Shown here piece after piece: positions 1 through 5,715 of a stretch of DNA of 6,362 nt (its first letter is position 1; the number at the start of each line of letters is the position of its first letter). Under the pieces are notes generated by a model. It saw only the letters and a list, made by a program, of their open reading frames with translations. It had not been told where the DNA came from and searched no databases. A program made the position numbers and the translations under genes. The stretch is from Bacteroidota bacterium (lineage in GTDB: Bacteria > Zhuqueibacterota > Zhuqueibacteria > Zhuqueibacterales > Geothermadaptataceae), in assembly GCA_011375275.1 (NCBI GenBank), contig DRLW01000484.1, forward strand, positions 1 through 6,362. The letters run 5' to 3'.

Positions 1-46
1 GCAGGTAAGCCGCTGGGAAATGAAAAAATATTTCCGGGTGCTGTAA
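1..46 (+). CDS. Possible 3' end of an upstream gene (14 codons)
   Basis: Reading from base 2, an open frame gives QVSRWEMKKYFRVL and stops at TAA 44-46. It could be the last residues of a gene that starts left of the window, but 14 codons are too few to assign a family. A competing frame from base 1 stays open to a TGA at 226-228 and reads through the 58-bp repeat, which makes its later part unlikely to be real protein. I see no terminator after either stop. Low confidence. Confidence 0.2.
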   Translation, partial: QVSRWEMKKYFRVL

Positions 47-62
47 CTGTAGTCCTTGGCCT

Positions 63-144
63 GTACTCTATTTCCCGACTTGCGTACTGCCGCGGGAGCG
101 GCATCCAGGACACCAAATCGCTGGAGCGGTATGACGAGCGGGAG
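63..144 (+). repeat. Diverged direct repeat, copy A
   Basis: This pairs with 259-338. Both copies start GTA-(C)TCT-TTTC-like, share an identical 13-mer GTACTGCCGCGGG (84-96 here) and end with a related block, GCTGGAGCGGTATGACGAG (120-138) against GCTGGGGCGGTGTGACGAG. The middle is diverged. Copy A contains a 6-bp hairpin TGCCGC-GGGA-GCGGCA (88-103). The order suggests an old duplication with the 58-bp repeat between the copies. Function unknown. Confidence 0.5.
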
Positions 145-172
145 CGCTCCGGCACACTCATCCCCCAGCGTC

Positions 173-230
173 ATTCCGGCCGGAGAAAGCGGAGTGCCGG
201 AATCTCATCTTTTCGGGCCCGCGCCTGAGT
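173..230 (+). repeat. 58-bp interspersed hairpin repeat, copy 1
   Basis: An 8-bp inverted repeat, ATTCCGGC (173-180) and GCCGGAAT (196-203), encloses a 15-base loop. It is followed by a conserved tail CTCATCTTTTCGGG and ending GCCTGAGT. The same 58-base unit occurs on the other strand at 5593-5650; by eye 49 of 58 positions match, with the differences in the hairpin loop and in CCCGC versus TTCGT of the tail. This is the general form of bacterial REP-type palindromic repeats with ATTCCGGC arms. The flanks of the two copies do not match, so the shared unit is only these 58 bases. Confidence 0.75.
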
Positions 231-258
231 TTGAAGGATGCCGGTACGGGAGCGGGCG

Positions 259-338
259 GTATCTCTTTTCACTGGTGTACTGCCGCGGGGTGGCTACCGG
301 GGCGTCACACCTCTGCTGGGGCGGTGTGACGAGAGGAG
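259..338 (+). repeat. Diverged direct repeat, copy B
   Basis: Second copy of the unit at 63-144, about 195 bp downstream. The identical 13-mer is at 277-289 and the related end block at 315-338. Unlike copy A, this copy forms a perfect 9-bp hairpin (303-331). Its right edge lies about 70 bp before the first GlgC-family start codon. Confidence 0.5.
303..331 (+). other. Perfect 9-bp hairpin upstream of the GlgC pair
   Basis: CGTCACACC (303-311) and GGTGTGACG (323-331) are exact reverse complements around an 11-base loop. No T-run follows, so it is not an intrinsic terminator for plus-strand transcription. It could be an operator, a 5'-leader structure or simply part of repeat copy B. The role is not determined by the sequence. 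Confidence 0.4.
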
Positions 339-410
339 GGTTAACCGGATAAACGTAAAGTCAAATATGCTGGATTGATGAACCATTCATGTTAACAGGA
401 CTCGAAAGGT

Positions 411-1634
411 ATGAAAAACATTCTGGCGCTCGTCCTGGCCGGAGGCCGGGTTGATGAACTGAGCGTACTGACCATGCGGCGTCCCAAATCATCCCTGCCC
501 TTTGGCGGGCTCTACCGTGTCATCGATTTTCCTCTCAGCAACCTGATGAACTCGGGGATCGAGAAGGTCGGTATTCTCTCACAATACCGTCCTTTCAGCC
601 TCATGGAACACATCAGCAACGGCTCATCATGGGACATGTATGGCCGCAACCGCTACATCCACATTCTGCCGCCGTTCAAGGGACACACGCCTTCGGACTG
701 GTATAAAGGAGGGGCCGATGCTGTCTATCAAAACATCGAATTCATCAAAAAGGAAAATCCCGAACACGTACTCATTCTTTCCGGCGATCACATCTACAGC
801 ATGGACTACCGCGATCTTTATGATTTCCACCGAACGCGCAATGCGGATGTGACCCTGGCGTTCAAGAACGTACCGCAAAAGGAGGCCTCGCGCTTTGGGC
901 TGGCGCGCCTCAGTGACGATGGCCCGCTGGGAGGGCGCATACTCCACTATGCAGAAAAACCAGACCGCCCCATCAGCACCCTGGCTTCGCTGACGATCTA
1001 CCTGTTCCGCACACAAATACTGATCGATGCGCTGGAAAAATACGTGCACGAGCAGAACGGCTATGATTTTGCCCGCCACATCCTGCCGGAGCTGACCGCA
1101 TCAGTCAATGCTTATGGCTATGTGCACGAAGGCTACTGGGGCTACACGCGTACTCTGGCGGAATATTACACCACCAGCATGAACCTGCTCGGAGATCAGC
1201 CGCAAATCGACCCGGAGGACTGGCAGATTCGCACCAACCTCGGGCATCGAAAAATAAGCGACCGTATGCCCGCATGCGTGTATGCTGGTGCGAAGATACA
1301 AAACTCTGTCTTTTATAACGGCTGCCAGATTCACGGCCAGGTTGCCAACAGTATTCTCTTCCCCGGTGTTGTCGTTGAGAAAGGGGCCACAGTACGCAAT
1401 TCCATCATCTTCTTCGACAGCACGGTGGAGGAGGGTGCGCAGTTGCAGCACTGCATCGTGGACACAGATGTGCGCATCGGAGCAAAAGCCCGCCTTGGCA
1501 CACAACCACCGATCACGCGGCGGATCGAAGATGAGGATCTGGTGGTTATCGGCCAGCATTGCCGGATCGAACCCGGGGCACAAATTCCGGCAGGAATGAA
1601 AATTTCAGATATCAGCAGCAAGAGCATGATTTGA
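411..1634 (+). CDS. GlgC-family protein with degenerate active site, probable regulatory subunit of ADP-glucose pyrophosphorylase
   Basis: A 407-residue member of the glucose-1-phosphate adenylyltransferase family: an N-terminal nucleotidyltransferase domain (about 1-260) followed by a left-handed beta-helix domain with hexapeptide-like repeats (about 285-390). Family motifs are clear: LPFGGLYRVIDFPLSN (29-44), SGDHIY with Asp126, AEKP (181-184) and ASLTIYLF (192-199). The catalytic signature is damaged. The family's GGxGxRL is GGRVDEL, so the key Arg is Glu16, and the family's WRDVGT is WGYTRT (243-248), so the metal-binding Asp is Tyr245. Lys26 and Asp126 remain. The reading frame is intact, so this is not a decayed gene. 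The loss resembles Firmicutes GlgD and plant large subunits, which modulate a catalytic partner; that role is inferred here. An AGGA at 397-400 lies 10 bases before ATG. It is followed 14 bp later by an apparently active GlgC, and both are probably co-transcribed. Confidence 0.9.
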   Translation: MKNILALVLAGGRVDELSVLTMRRPKSSLPFGGLYRVIDFPLSNLMNSGIEKVGILSQYRPFSLMEHISNGSSWDMYGRNRYIHILPPFKGHTPSDWYKGGADAVYQNIEFIKKENPEHVLILSGDHIYSMDYRDLYDFHRTRNADVTLAFKNVPQKEASRFGLARLSDDGPLGGRILHYAEKPDRPISTLASLTIYLFRTQILIDALEKYVHEQNGYDFARHILPELTASVNAYGYVHEGYWGYTRTLAEYYTTSMNLLGDQPQIDPEDWQIRTNLGHRKISDRMPACVYAGAKIQNSVFYNGCQIHGQVANSILFPGVVVEKGATVRNSIIFFDSTVEEGAQLQHCIVDTDVRIGAKARLGTQPPITRRIEDEDLVVIGQHCRIEPGAQIPAGMKISDISSKSMI

Positions 1635-1648
1635 CAGGACGCACAAAT

Positions 1649-2956
1649 ATGGAAAGAACGACTGGATTGATTTTAGCAGGTGGCGTCGGCAGCCGCCTGA
1701 GCGTGCTCGCAACAGCACGGGCCAAGCCCGCTGTTCCTTTTGGAGGCATTTACCGCATCATCGATTTCAGCCTGAGCAATGCCATAAACTCCGGACTGAG
1801 TCATCTGGGTGTACTCACGCAGTACAAGCCGTTGTCCCTCATGGAGCATATCGGAAATGGGGAGCCCTGGGGGTTTATCGGCCGAACGCGCGGGGTCAAA
1901 ATATTGCCGCCCCGCACAGGCGACAAGGCTTCGGACTGGTACCGCGGCACTGCGGATGCCGTCCGCCAAAACCTCAGCTTTATCACCGACCACGACAATT
2001 GCGACACTGTTCTGATCCTTTCCGGGGATCACATCTATCACATGGACTACAGCGCCATGGTGCGCCAGCACCGCGAAACCGGTGCAGACCTGACGATCGC
2101 CATGATGGAAGTCCCTCTCGAAGATGCACGGCATTTCGGCATCGCTGAGATCGATGATCGTATGCGCATCGTTTCCTGGGAAGAGAAACCGGCAATACCC
2201 AGAAGCAATCTCGCTTCCATGGGCATCTATGTCTTTTCGTTGAACTTTCTCGAGGAGGCTTTTTATCACTGCTCCGGGGTGGATTTCGGCAAGCACATCA
2301 TCCCCTTTGCCTATGAAAACGCCAAAACCTATGCCTGGCGTTTCTCGGGTTACTGGCGGGATGTCGGCACGATCAGGGCATACTGGCAGGCGAATCTCGA
2401 CCTGCTCAGGCCTGAAAGCGGGCTTCTGCCTGAGCGATGGCAGATTTATACCAATACAGACGAGACTTCCCGGATCGGCGACAGGCCGCCGAGTTACGTG
2501 GGCCGGCATGCCCATGTGGAAAACAGTCTCATCGCTCAGGGCTGTATGATCGAAGGCACGGTGATCAATTCGGTGTTATCCCCCGGCGTGTGGGTACAGA
2601 AAAATGCCATCGTCCGCGACAGCGTGGTGATGAATAACTGCGAGGTGAGTGCACGTGCGGTGGTAGATCGCGCGATCATCGATAAGAACGTCGTGATTCA
2701 CGAAGGCGCACATTTGGGAACAGGGGACATCACCAGTCCGAACAAGGAGTTCCCTCAAATTCTCGAAGCGGGTCTGAGTCTTGTCGGCAAGAATGCTTCG
2801 ATTCCGAAAAACTGTACCATCGGCCGCCACTGCATCATCTGGCCGGAGACAGCGACCGATGAGTTTATGGCCCGTGATATTCCCTGCGGAACAACGGTCA
2901 TTTCTGACAAGCACGAGTCTTATCACGAGCCCGAAGTGCAAAAAGAACACGCCTGA
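1649..2956 (+). CDS. glgC: Glucose-1-phosphate adenylyltransferase (ADP-glucose pyrophosphorylase), catalytic
   Basis: It makes ADP-glucose and pyrophosphate from ATP and glucose 1-phosphate, the committed step of bacterial glycogen synthesis, in the cytoplasm. The 435-residue product is close to the usual GlgC length of about 420-430. The nucleotidyltransferase domain carries AGGVGSRL with Arg16, RAKPAVPFGG with Lys26, SGDHIYHMDY with Asp127, WEEKP (177-181), ASMGIYVF (189-196), VDFGKHIIP (211-219) and YWRDVGT with Asp238. A beta-helix domain follows at about 285-400. I chose ATG 1649 over an in-frame ATG at 1559 because the motif AGGVGSRL then sits at the normal distance from the N-terminus, AGGA (1636-1639) lies 9 bases upstream, and the longer version would overlap the previous gene by 76 bases. 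It is the second gene of a pair. No glycogen synthase or branching enzyme gene is in the window. Confidence 0.95.
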   Translation: MERTTGLILAGGVGSRLSVLATARAKPAVPFGGIYRIIDFSLSNAINSGLSHLGVLTQYKPLSLMEHIGNGEPWGFIGRTRGVKILPPRTGDKASDWYRGTADAVRQNLSFITDHDNCDTVLILSGDHIYHMDYSAMVRQHRETGADLTIAMMEVPLEDARHFGIAEIDDRMRIVSWEEKPAIPRSNLASMGIYVFSLNFLEEAFYHCSGVDFGKHIIPFAYENAKTYAWRFSGYWRDVGTIRAYWQANLDLLRPESGLLPERWQIYTNTDETSRIGDRPPSYVGRHAHVENSLIAQGCMIEGTVINSVLSPGVWVQKNAIVRDSVVMNNCEVSARAVVDRAIIDKNVVIHEGAHLGTGDITSPNKEFPQILEAGLSLVGKNASIPKNCTIGRHCIIWPETATDEFMARDIPCGTTVISDKHESYHEPEVQKEHA

Positions 2957-2986
2957 GAAAGCGCTGCCTGTGTTTTCCGGCACACA

Positions 2987-3883
2987 TCACGAAAACATGC
3001 CCTTGATGATATAGCCGGCGATCTTCGGATTTTCCTGCAGGCGGCGCAGGGAGTATGCATACCAATGAACACCAAAGGGAACGTACACCCGCAATTTATG
3101 CCCGGCATTGACGATGATGCGGCGTAGCTGCTCATCCACGCCGAGCAGCATTTGAAACTCATAGGCATCGGGCTTGAGCTGATACTTATCGATCAGGCGC
3201 AGGGCATGCCAGACGAGCTTCTCGTCATGGGTGGCGATGCCGACATAGGCTCCGTTCTTAAAAAACTCCTCCAGCAAAAGCGTGAAATTCGCGTTGATGA
3301 TCTCCATATCCTGATAGGCGATGTCCCGAGATTCGATATAGATCCCCTTGCACAGGCGCGCATTGACCTTGCCCCCCTCAAACAAGCTGCGAATATCCTG
3401 CAGCGATCGTCGCAGATAGGCCTGAATCACCAAACCGACATTATCGTACTGAGCACGCAGACGGTCATAAATTCTGATCGTCGCCGAGGTGCAGCCGGAA
3501 TCCTCCATGTCGATCCGGATGAAATTTCGTTGTTTTTTCGCTTCTTCGACCACAGCCCGGATATTCTCATAGCAGAACTCTTCGCCAAATGTCAGCCCGA
3601 GCTGTGTCGGTTTCAGGGAGACATTGCTGTCCACACCTTCTGCAGCGATGACCTGCAGGGCCTGCTTATAGGACTCCACGGCCTCAAGCGCCGCAGCTTT
3701 GTCGGTAATGTGTTCTCCGAGAATATCCAGAGTCGCGCAACATCCTTCCTGTTCGAGAGTGCGGATGGTGTTGATGGCCTCGCCAAGAGTACTGCCGGCG
3801 ATGTATCGACTCGACACCCGCCGCACGATCGGTTTCGGTACCATCGGCAGCGTCGTCACAACTGCCCTGTTAAACAAATTCAC
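2987..3883 (-). CDS. Proline dehydrogenase, monofunctional (FAD-dependent)
   Basis: It oxidises L-proline to pyrroline-5-carboxylate using FAD and passes electrons to the respiratory chain, usually at the inner membrane face. The 298-residue protein is close to the roughly 300 residues of single-domain enzymes such as that of Thermus. The beta/alpha barrel motifs appear in order: VSLKPTQLGL with Lys91, IRIDMED with Asp125, VIQAYLRRS with Arg158, RLCKGIYIE (176-184), GIATHDEKL (215-223), YEFQMLLGV (241-249) and, near the C-terminus, WYAYSLRRLQENP (274-286), whose paired Arg280-Arg281 match the residues that bind the proline carboxylate. The start is GTG, chosen for a good AAAGGAG 10 bases upstream. 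The gene is preceded on its strand by an 88-bp gap with a terminator-like hairpin and converges on glgC with 30 bp between stops. No P5C dehydrogenase gene is adjacent, so the second step must be encoded elsewhere. Confidence 0.92.
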   Translation of the reverse strand: MNLFNRAVVTTLPMVPKPIVRRVSSRYIAGSTLGEAINTIRTLEQEGCCATLDILGEHITDKAAALEAVESYKQALQVIAAEGVDSNVSLKPTQLGLTFGEEFCYENIRAVVEEAKKQRNFIRIDMEDSGCTSATIRIYDRLRAQYDNVGLVIQAYLRRSLQDIRSLFEGGKVNARLCKGIYIESRDIAYQDMEIINANFTLLLEEFFKNGAYVGIATHDEKLVWHALRLIDKYQLKPDAYEFQMLLGVDEQLRRIIVNAGHKLRVYVPFGVHWYAYSLRRLQENPKIAGYIIKGMFS

Positions 3884-3893
3884 CTTATTTCAT

Positions 3894-3900
3894 CTCCTTT
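3894..3900 (-). promoter_or_regulatory. Ribosome binding site fixing the GTG start of proline dehydrogenase
   Basis: AAAGGAG on the minus strand, with 10 bases between GGAG and GTG (3883-3881). The nearer ATG (3893-3891) directly abuts the GGAG, is out of frame and opens only ATG-AAA-TAA, so GTG is the likely start. Confidence 0.7.
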
Positions 3901-3907
3901 TATCCAG

Positions 3908-3966
3908 AAAAAAAATCCATCATACGGCGCTTCGCGGATTGCCTGCCGCAAACCAGGGCTGCGCCG
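3908..3966 (-). terminator. Possible intrinsic terminator or attenuating hairpin between dehydrogenase genes
   Basis: On the minus strand, an outer 6-bp stem CGGCGC/GCGCCG (3961-3966 with 3925-3930) encloses an inner 7-bp stem TTTGCGG/CCGCGAA (3946-3952 with 3931-3937, one G-T pair). Nine bases later comes a run of eight T (3915-3908). The distance between stem and T-run is longer than in a standard terminator, so it may be weak or partial. It sits just after the hydroxyacid dehydrogenase stop codon and would reduce read-through into proline dehydrogenase. Confidence 0.35.
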
Positions 3967-3971
3967 GTTGT

Positions 3972-4982
3972 CTAACATCGAGCCCCGCTGGTCTTGACTT
4001 CACGATTAACCAGATTTTCCGGAGTTTCTCCGGACAAAGCCTGCACCAGGTTGCGTGCGGCGGTCATGGCCATTGCCGTGCGTGTCGTTTCTGTTGCCGA
4101 GGCACAGTGCGGTGCGAGAACGACATTCTCCAGCTCCAGCAGACCGGGGTGGATTACCGGCTCTTCCTCAAAAACATCCAGAGCGGCGGCGGCTATTTCA
4201 CCCCGCTGCAAGGCCTCAACCAGAGCCGCCTCATCGATGACAGCGCCCCGGGCGGTATTGACCAGAATGGCCGTTGACTTCATGCTCTGCAGCACCTCCC
4301 GGTCGATGAGGTGGTGCGTTTCCGGAGTAAGTGGAACATGCAGGGATAAGAAATCTGCTTCCTCAATCACCACGGAAAAATCGACGCGCTGCGCTGACAG
4401 TTCGTTGTCGAGAATTTTATTGTCACGCCGGCTGCTGTACAGAACGCGCATATTCCATCCGCGGGAACGCAGAGCAAAGGCCGTCCCGATACGACCGGCG
4501 CCGATGATACCAAGCGTTTTTCCGCTCAGCTCCTGCCCCAGCATGAGCATCGGCGCCCAGGCTTTGAACTGTCCGGAGCGGGTGAAACGGTCTGCTTCGG
4601 GGATGCGCCTGGCGGCCGCAAGCAGCAGCGCCCAGGCAAACTCTGCTGTGGCCTCTGTGAGTATTCCGGGCGTGTTGGTCACCATCACCCCGCGGCGGGT
4701 TGCTTCCTCGATATCGATGTTATCATACCCCACAGCCATGTTGGCAACCACGCGCAGTGATTCGCCGGCAGCAGCAAAAAAAGCCGCGTCGATTCTGTCA
4801 GTCAGGAGTGAGAGAACACCGTGGGCGCCTGCGACGCGCTCGTGCAGTTCGTGGCGCTCGAGCACGCGATCTTCGCGGTTCATGGAAAAATGAGCACACC
4901 GCGAGCGCAGATAGGTGATCGCGGGTTCAGGGATGGGACGCGTCAGAAACACGCGGCACTCGTGCAAGTCATCGTGCGGCAT
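3972..4982 (-). CDS. D-isomer-specific 2-hydroxyacid dehydrogenase, glyoxylate/hydroxypyruvate reductase-like
   Basis: A cytoplasmic oxidoreductase that interconverts 2-oxoacids and D-2-hydroxyacids with NAD(P)H. The 336 residues fit the family. The substrate domain has MAVGYDNID (82-90) and the Rossmann domain has GAGRIG (161-166). The catalytic triad is visible: Arg245 in NTARG, Glu274 in FEEEP and His292 in PHCASAT. After the second Rossmann strand the sequence is YSSRR (182-186) rather than an acidic residue, a pattern that in this family usually goes with NADP(H), as in glyoxylate and hydroxypyruvate reductases. Substrate assignment remains an inference; phosphonate or lactate-type relatives are possible. 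The start ATG is preceded by GGGGGA, and the stop TAG of the CoA-binding gene lies 9 bp upstream and overlaps this ribosome site, so the two are translationally close and very likely one operon. Confidence 0.92.
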   Translation of the reverse strand: MPHDDLHECRVFLTRPIPEPAITYLRSRCAHFSMNREDRVLERHELHERVAGAHGVLSLLTDRIDAAFFAAAGESLRVVANMAVGYDNIDIEEATRRGVMVTNTPGILTEATAEFAWALLLAAARRIPEADRFTRSGQFKAWAPMLMLGQELSGKTLGIIGAGRIGTAFALRSRGWNMRVLYSSRRDNKILDNELSAQRVDFSVVIEEADFLSLHVPLTPETHHLIDREVLQSMKSTAILVNTARGAVIDEAALVEALQRGEIAAAALDVFEEEPVIHPGLLELENVVLAPHCASATETTRTAMAMTAARNLVQALSGETPENLVNREVKTSGARC

Positions 4983-4991
4983 CGCTTCCCC

Positions 4992-5429
4992 CTACTCGCG
5001 GATCAGGCGCAGGTGCTCGCGATAGATGCAGTGGTCCTGAACGACCTGTATTCCGGCCTTTGCCAGCTTGTGGGCCGCATCCATATTTCTGATGCCGGTC
5101 TGCATCCAGAAGACCGCCGGCTTGTTTTCCATCTCCAACACTTCGGCGGCATGCAGCGGAATATTGTTCGGAGCACGAAAGATCAGCACCATGTCCAACT
5201 TATCCGGAACCTCACCGATGCGGTCATAGGCCTTTTTCCCCAGGGCCGTGTCAACAGAGGGGTTGACCGGTATGATCTCATAGCCGTGCTCCGCGAGATA
5301 GTTGGGCACCGTAAACGCAGCCTCATGCCCGCGCGAGCTGTCTTTGATGCCGATGACCGCAACTTTTTTTACCTGCTGCAAAATTTTCCGCAACGCCTCA
5401 TCATCTTCGATCAATTTTTTACGCCACAT
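4992..5429 (-). CDS. CoA-binding domain protein (YccU-type, CoA_binding_2)
   Basis: A 145-residue single-domain protein with a Rossmann-like fold related to the CoA-binding domain of succinyl-CoA synthetase alpha. Visible features are KKVAVIGIKDSSRG (21-34, nucleotide-binding loop), YEIIPVNPSV (50-59), FWMQTGI (107-113) and a C-terminal DHCIYREHLRL (132-142), the same pattern as E. coli YccU. The physiological function of this family is poorly defined; CoA or acyl-CoA sensing is a guess. An upstream in-frame ATG at 5459 would add ten residues but has only a weak ribosome site; ATG 5429 has a perfect AGGAGG 8 bases before it and gives the family's usual N-terminus. It is the first gene of the minus-strand run. 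A transposon-like element ends 71 bp upstream and may affect its promoter. Confidence 0.88.
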   Translation of the reverse strand: MWRKKLIEDDEALRKILQQVKKVAVIGIKDSSRGHEAAFTVPNYLAEHGYEIIPVNPSVDTALGKKAYDRIGEVPDKLDMVLIFRAPNNIPLHAAEVLEMENKPAVFWMQTGIRNMDAAHKLAKAGIQVVQDHCIYREHLRLIRE

Positions 5430-5437
5430 CCTCTTAT

Positions 5438-5443
5438 CCTCCT
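5438..5443 (-). promoter_or_regulatory. Ribosome binding site fixing the start of the CoA-binding gene
   Basis: A perfect AGGAGG on the minus strand, 8 bases before ATG 5429-5427. It favours this ATG over the in-frame ATG ten codons upstream. Confidence 0.8.
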
Positions 5444-5490
5444 GAGTCTGAAAATTCATTCACCCTGCAACTGACTAACTTCCATTTATC

Positions 5491-5500
5491 AGACGTAACT
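5491..5500. repeat. Left 10-bp direct repeat, likely target-site duplication
   Basis: AGACGTAACT, identical to 5706-5715. It directly abuts the left terminal inverted repeat of the element at 5501-5705; identity stops at exactly ten bases on both sides. Confidence 0.7.
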
Positions 5501-5705
5501 CCAGATTATCCACTTAACTCAGCACGGTTGCATTTTTTCAACCAGACGGCGTGACAACTGCACGCGCCTACCCCAGAACTGTAATCTCCCCGACTCAGGC
5601 ACGAACCCGAAAAGATGAGATTCCGGCACGGCGCTTCGCCTGGCCGGAATAACACATGCCGGTATCTGAGCGGTGCCCGGTTTGCTGAGTTAACTGGATA
5701 CCCGG
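5501..5705. mobile_element. MITE-like non-autonomous element, 205 bp
   Basis: The ends are imperfect inverted repeats: 24 bases on the left (5501-5524) and 23 on the right (5683-5705) match at 20 of 24 aligned positions. Read inwards they run CC(A/G)G, TATCCA, one variable base, TTAACTCAGCA. The element is bounded by a perfect 10-bp direct repeat (5491-5500 and 5706-5715), the mark of a target-site duplication. It has no coding capacity. Inside are a small hairpin GGTTG/CAACC (5526-5543) and an inverted copy of the 58-bp repeat (5593-5650). Duplications of 8-10 bp occur in several insertion sequence families (for example IS4, ISAs1, IS256), so I do not assign a parent. It sits 71 bp upstream of the CoA-binding gene start. 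Confidence 0.75.
5593..5650 (-). repeat. 58-bp interspersed hairpin repeat, copy 2
   Basis: The minus strand matches 173-230 at 49 of 58 bases, same length, no gaps. The outer 8-bp stem ATTCCGGC/GCCGGAAT is kept, and this copy adds an inner 4-bp stem GGCG-AAG-CGCC that copy 1 lacks. It lies wholly inside the MITE-like element; the similarity between copies stops at its edges. Confidence 0.75.
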
Positions 5706-5715
5706 AGACGTAACT
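5706..5715. repeat. Right 10-bp direct repeat, likely target-site duplication
   Basis: AGACGTAACT, identical to 5491-5500, directly abutting the right terminal inverted repeat. Confidence 0.7.

Larger units (their letters stand above)
1..410. other. Repeat-rich, mostly non-coding region upstream of the GlgC pair
   Basis: I see no convincing gene here. The one long plus-strand ORF (56-352) is translated repeat sequence. The region holds two diverged direct repeats (63-144 and 259-338), a 58-bp interspersed hairpin repeat between them (173-230), a perfect 10-bp palindrome GGAGCGCTCC (141-150) and a 9-bp hairpin (303-331). The last 70 bases before the first gene turn AT-richer (341-390) and contain GTTAAC twice (340-345, 391-396) and a small inverted repeat ATGAA-CCA-TTCAT (378-390). 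A promoter for the GlgC pair probably lies here, but I cannot pick out a convincing -35/-10 pair. Confidence 0.6.

Noticed and set aside
1..228. Open plus-strand frame from base 1 as the end of an upstream protein
   Set aside because: It continues through a direct repeat and the 58-bp repeat to a chance TGA. The later part is surely not conserved protein; only outside sequence could decide the first part.
338..351. GGGTTAACCGGATA resembling the MITE end GAGTTAACTGGATA
   Set aside because: 12 of 14 bases match, but no partner end, no flanking direct repeat and no further similarity, so a decayed element cannot be shown.
56..352. 98-codon plus-strand ORF upstream of the GlgC pair
   Set aside because: Its middle is the translated 58-bp hairpin repeat and its ends are the direct repeats. 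No ribosome site, odd composition and no recognisable domain.
1673..2515. 280-codon minus-strand ORF
   Set aside because: Antisense to glgC, whose catalytic motifs are all intact.
3885..3893. ATG-AAA-TAA mini-ORF in the ribosome site of proline dehydrogenase
   Set aside because: The ATG directly abuts GGAG, too close for initiation; most likely chance.
3152..3997. 281-codon plus-strand ORF
   Set aside because: It lies antisense to proline dehydrogenase, which has a full set of family motifs, and itself shows no domain or ribosome site.
3994..4893. 299-codon plus-strand ORF
   Set aside because: Antisense shadow of the 2-hydroxyacid dehydrogenase; Ser/Arg/Ala-rich as expected of a high-GC antisense frame.
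4821..5474. 217-codon plus-strand ORF
   Set aside because: Antisense to the CoA-binding gene and the start of the dehydrogenase; no supporting motif.
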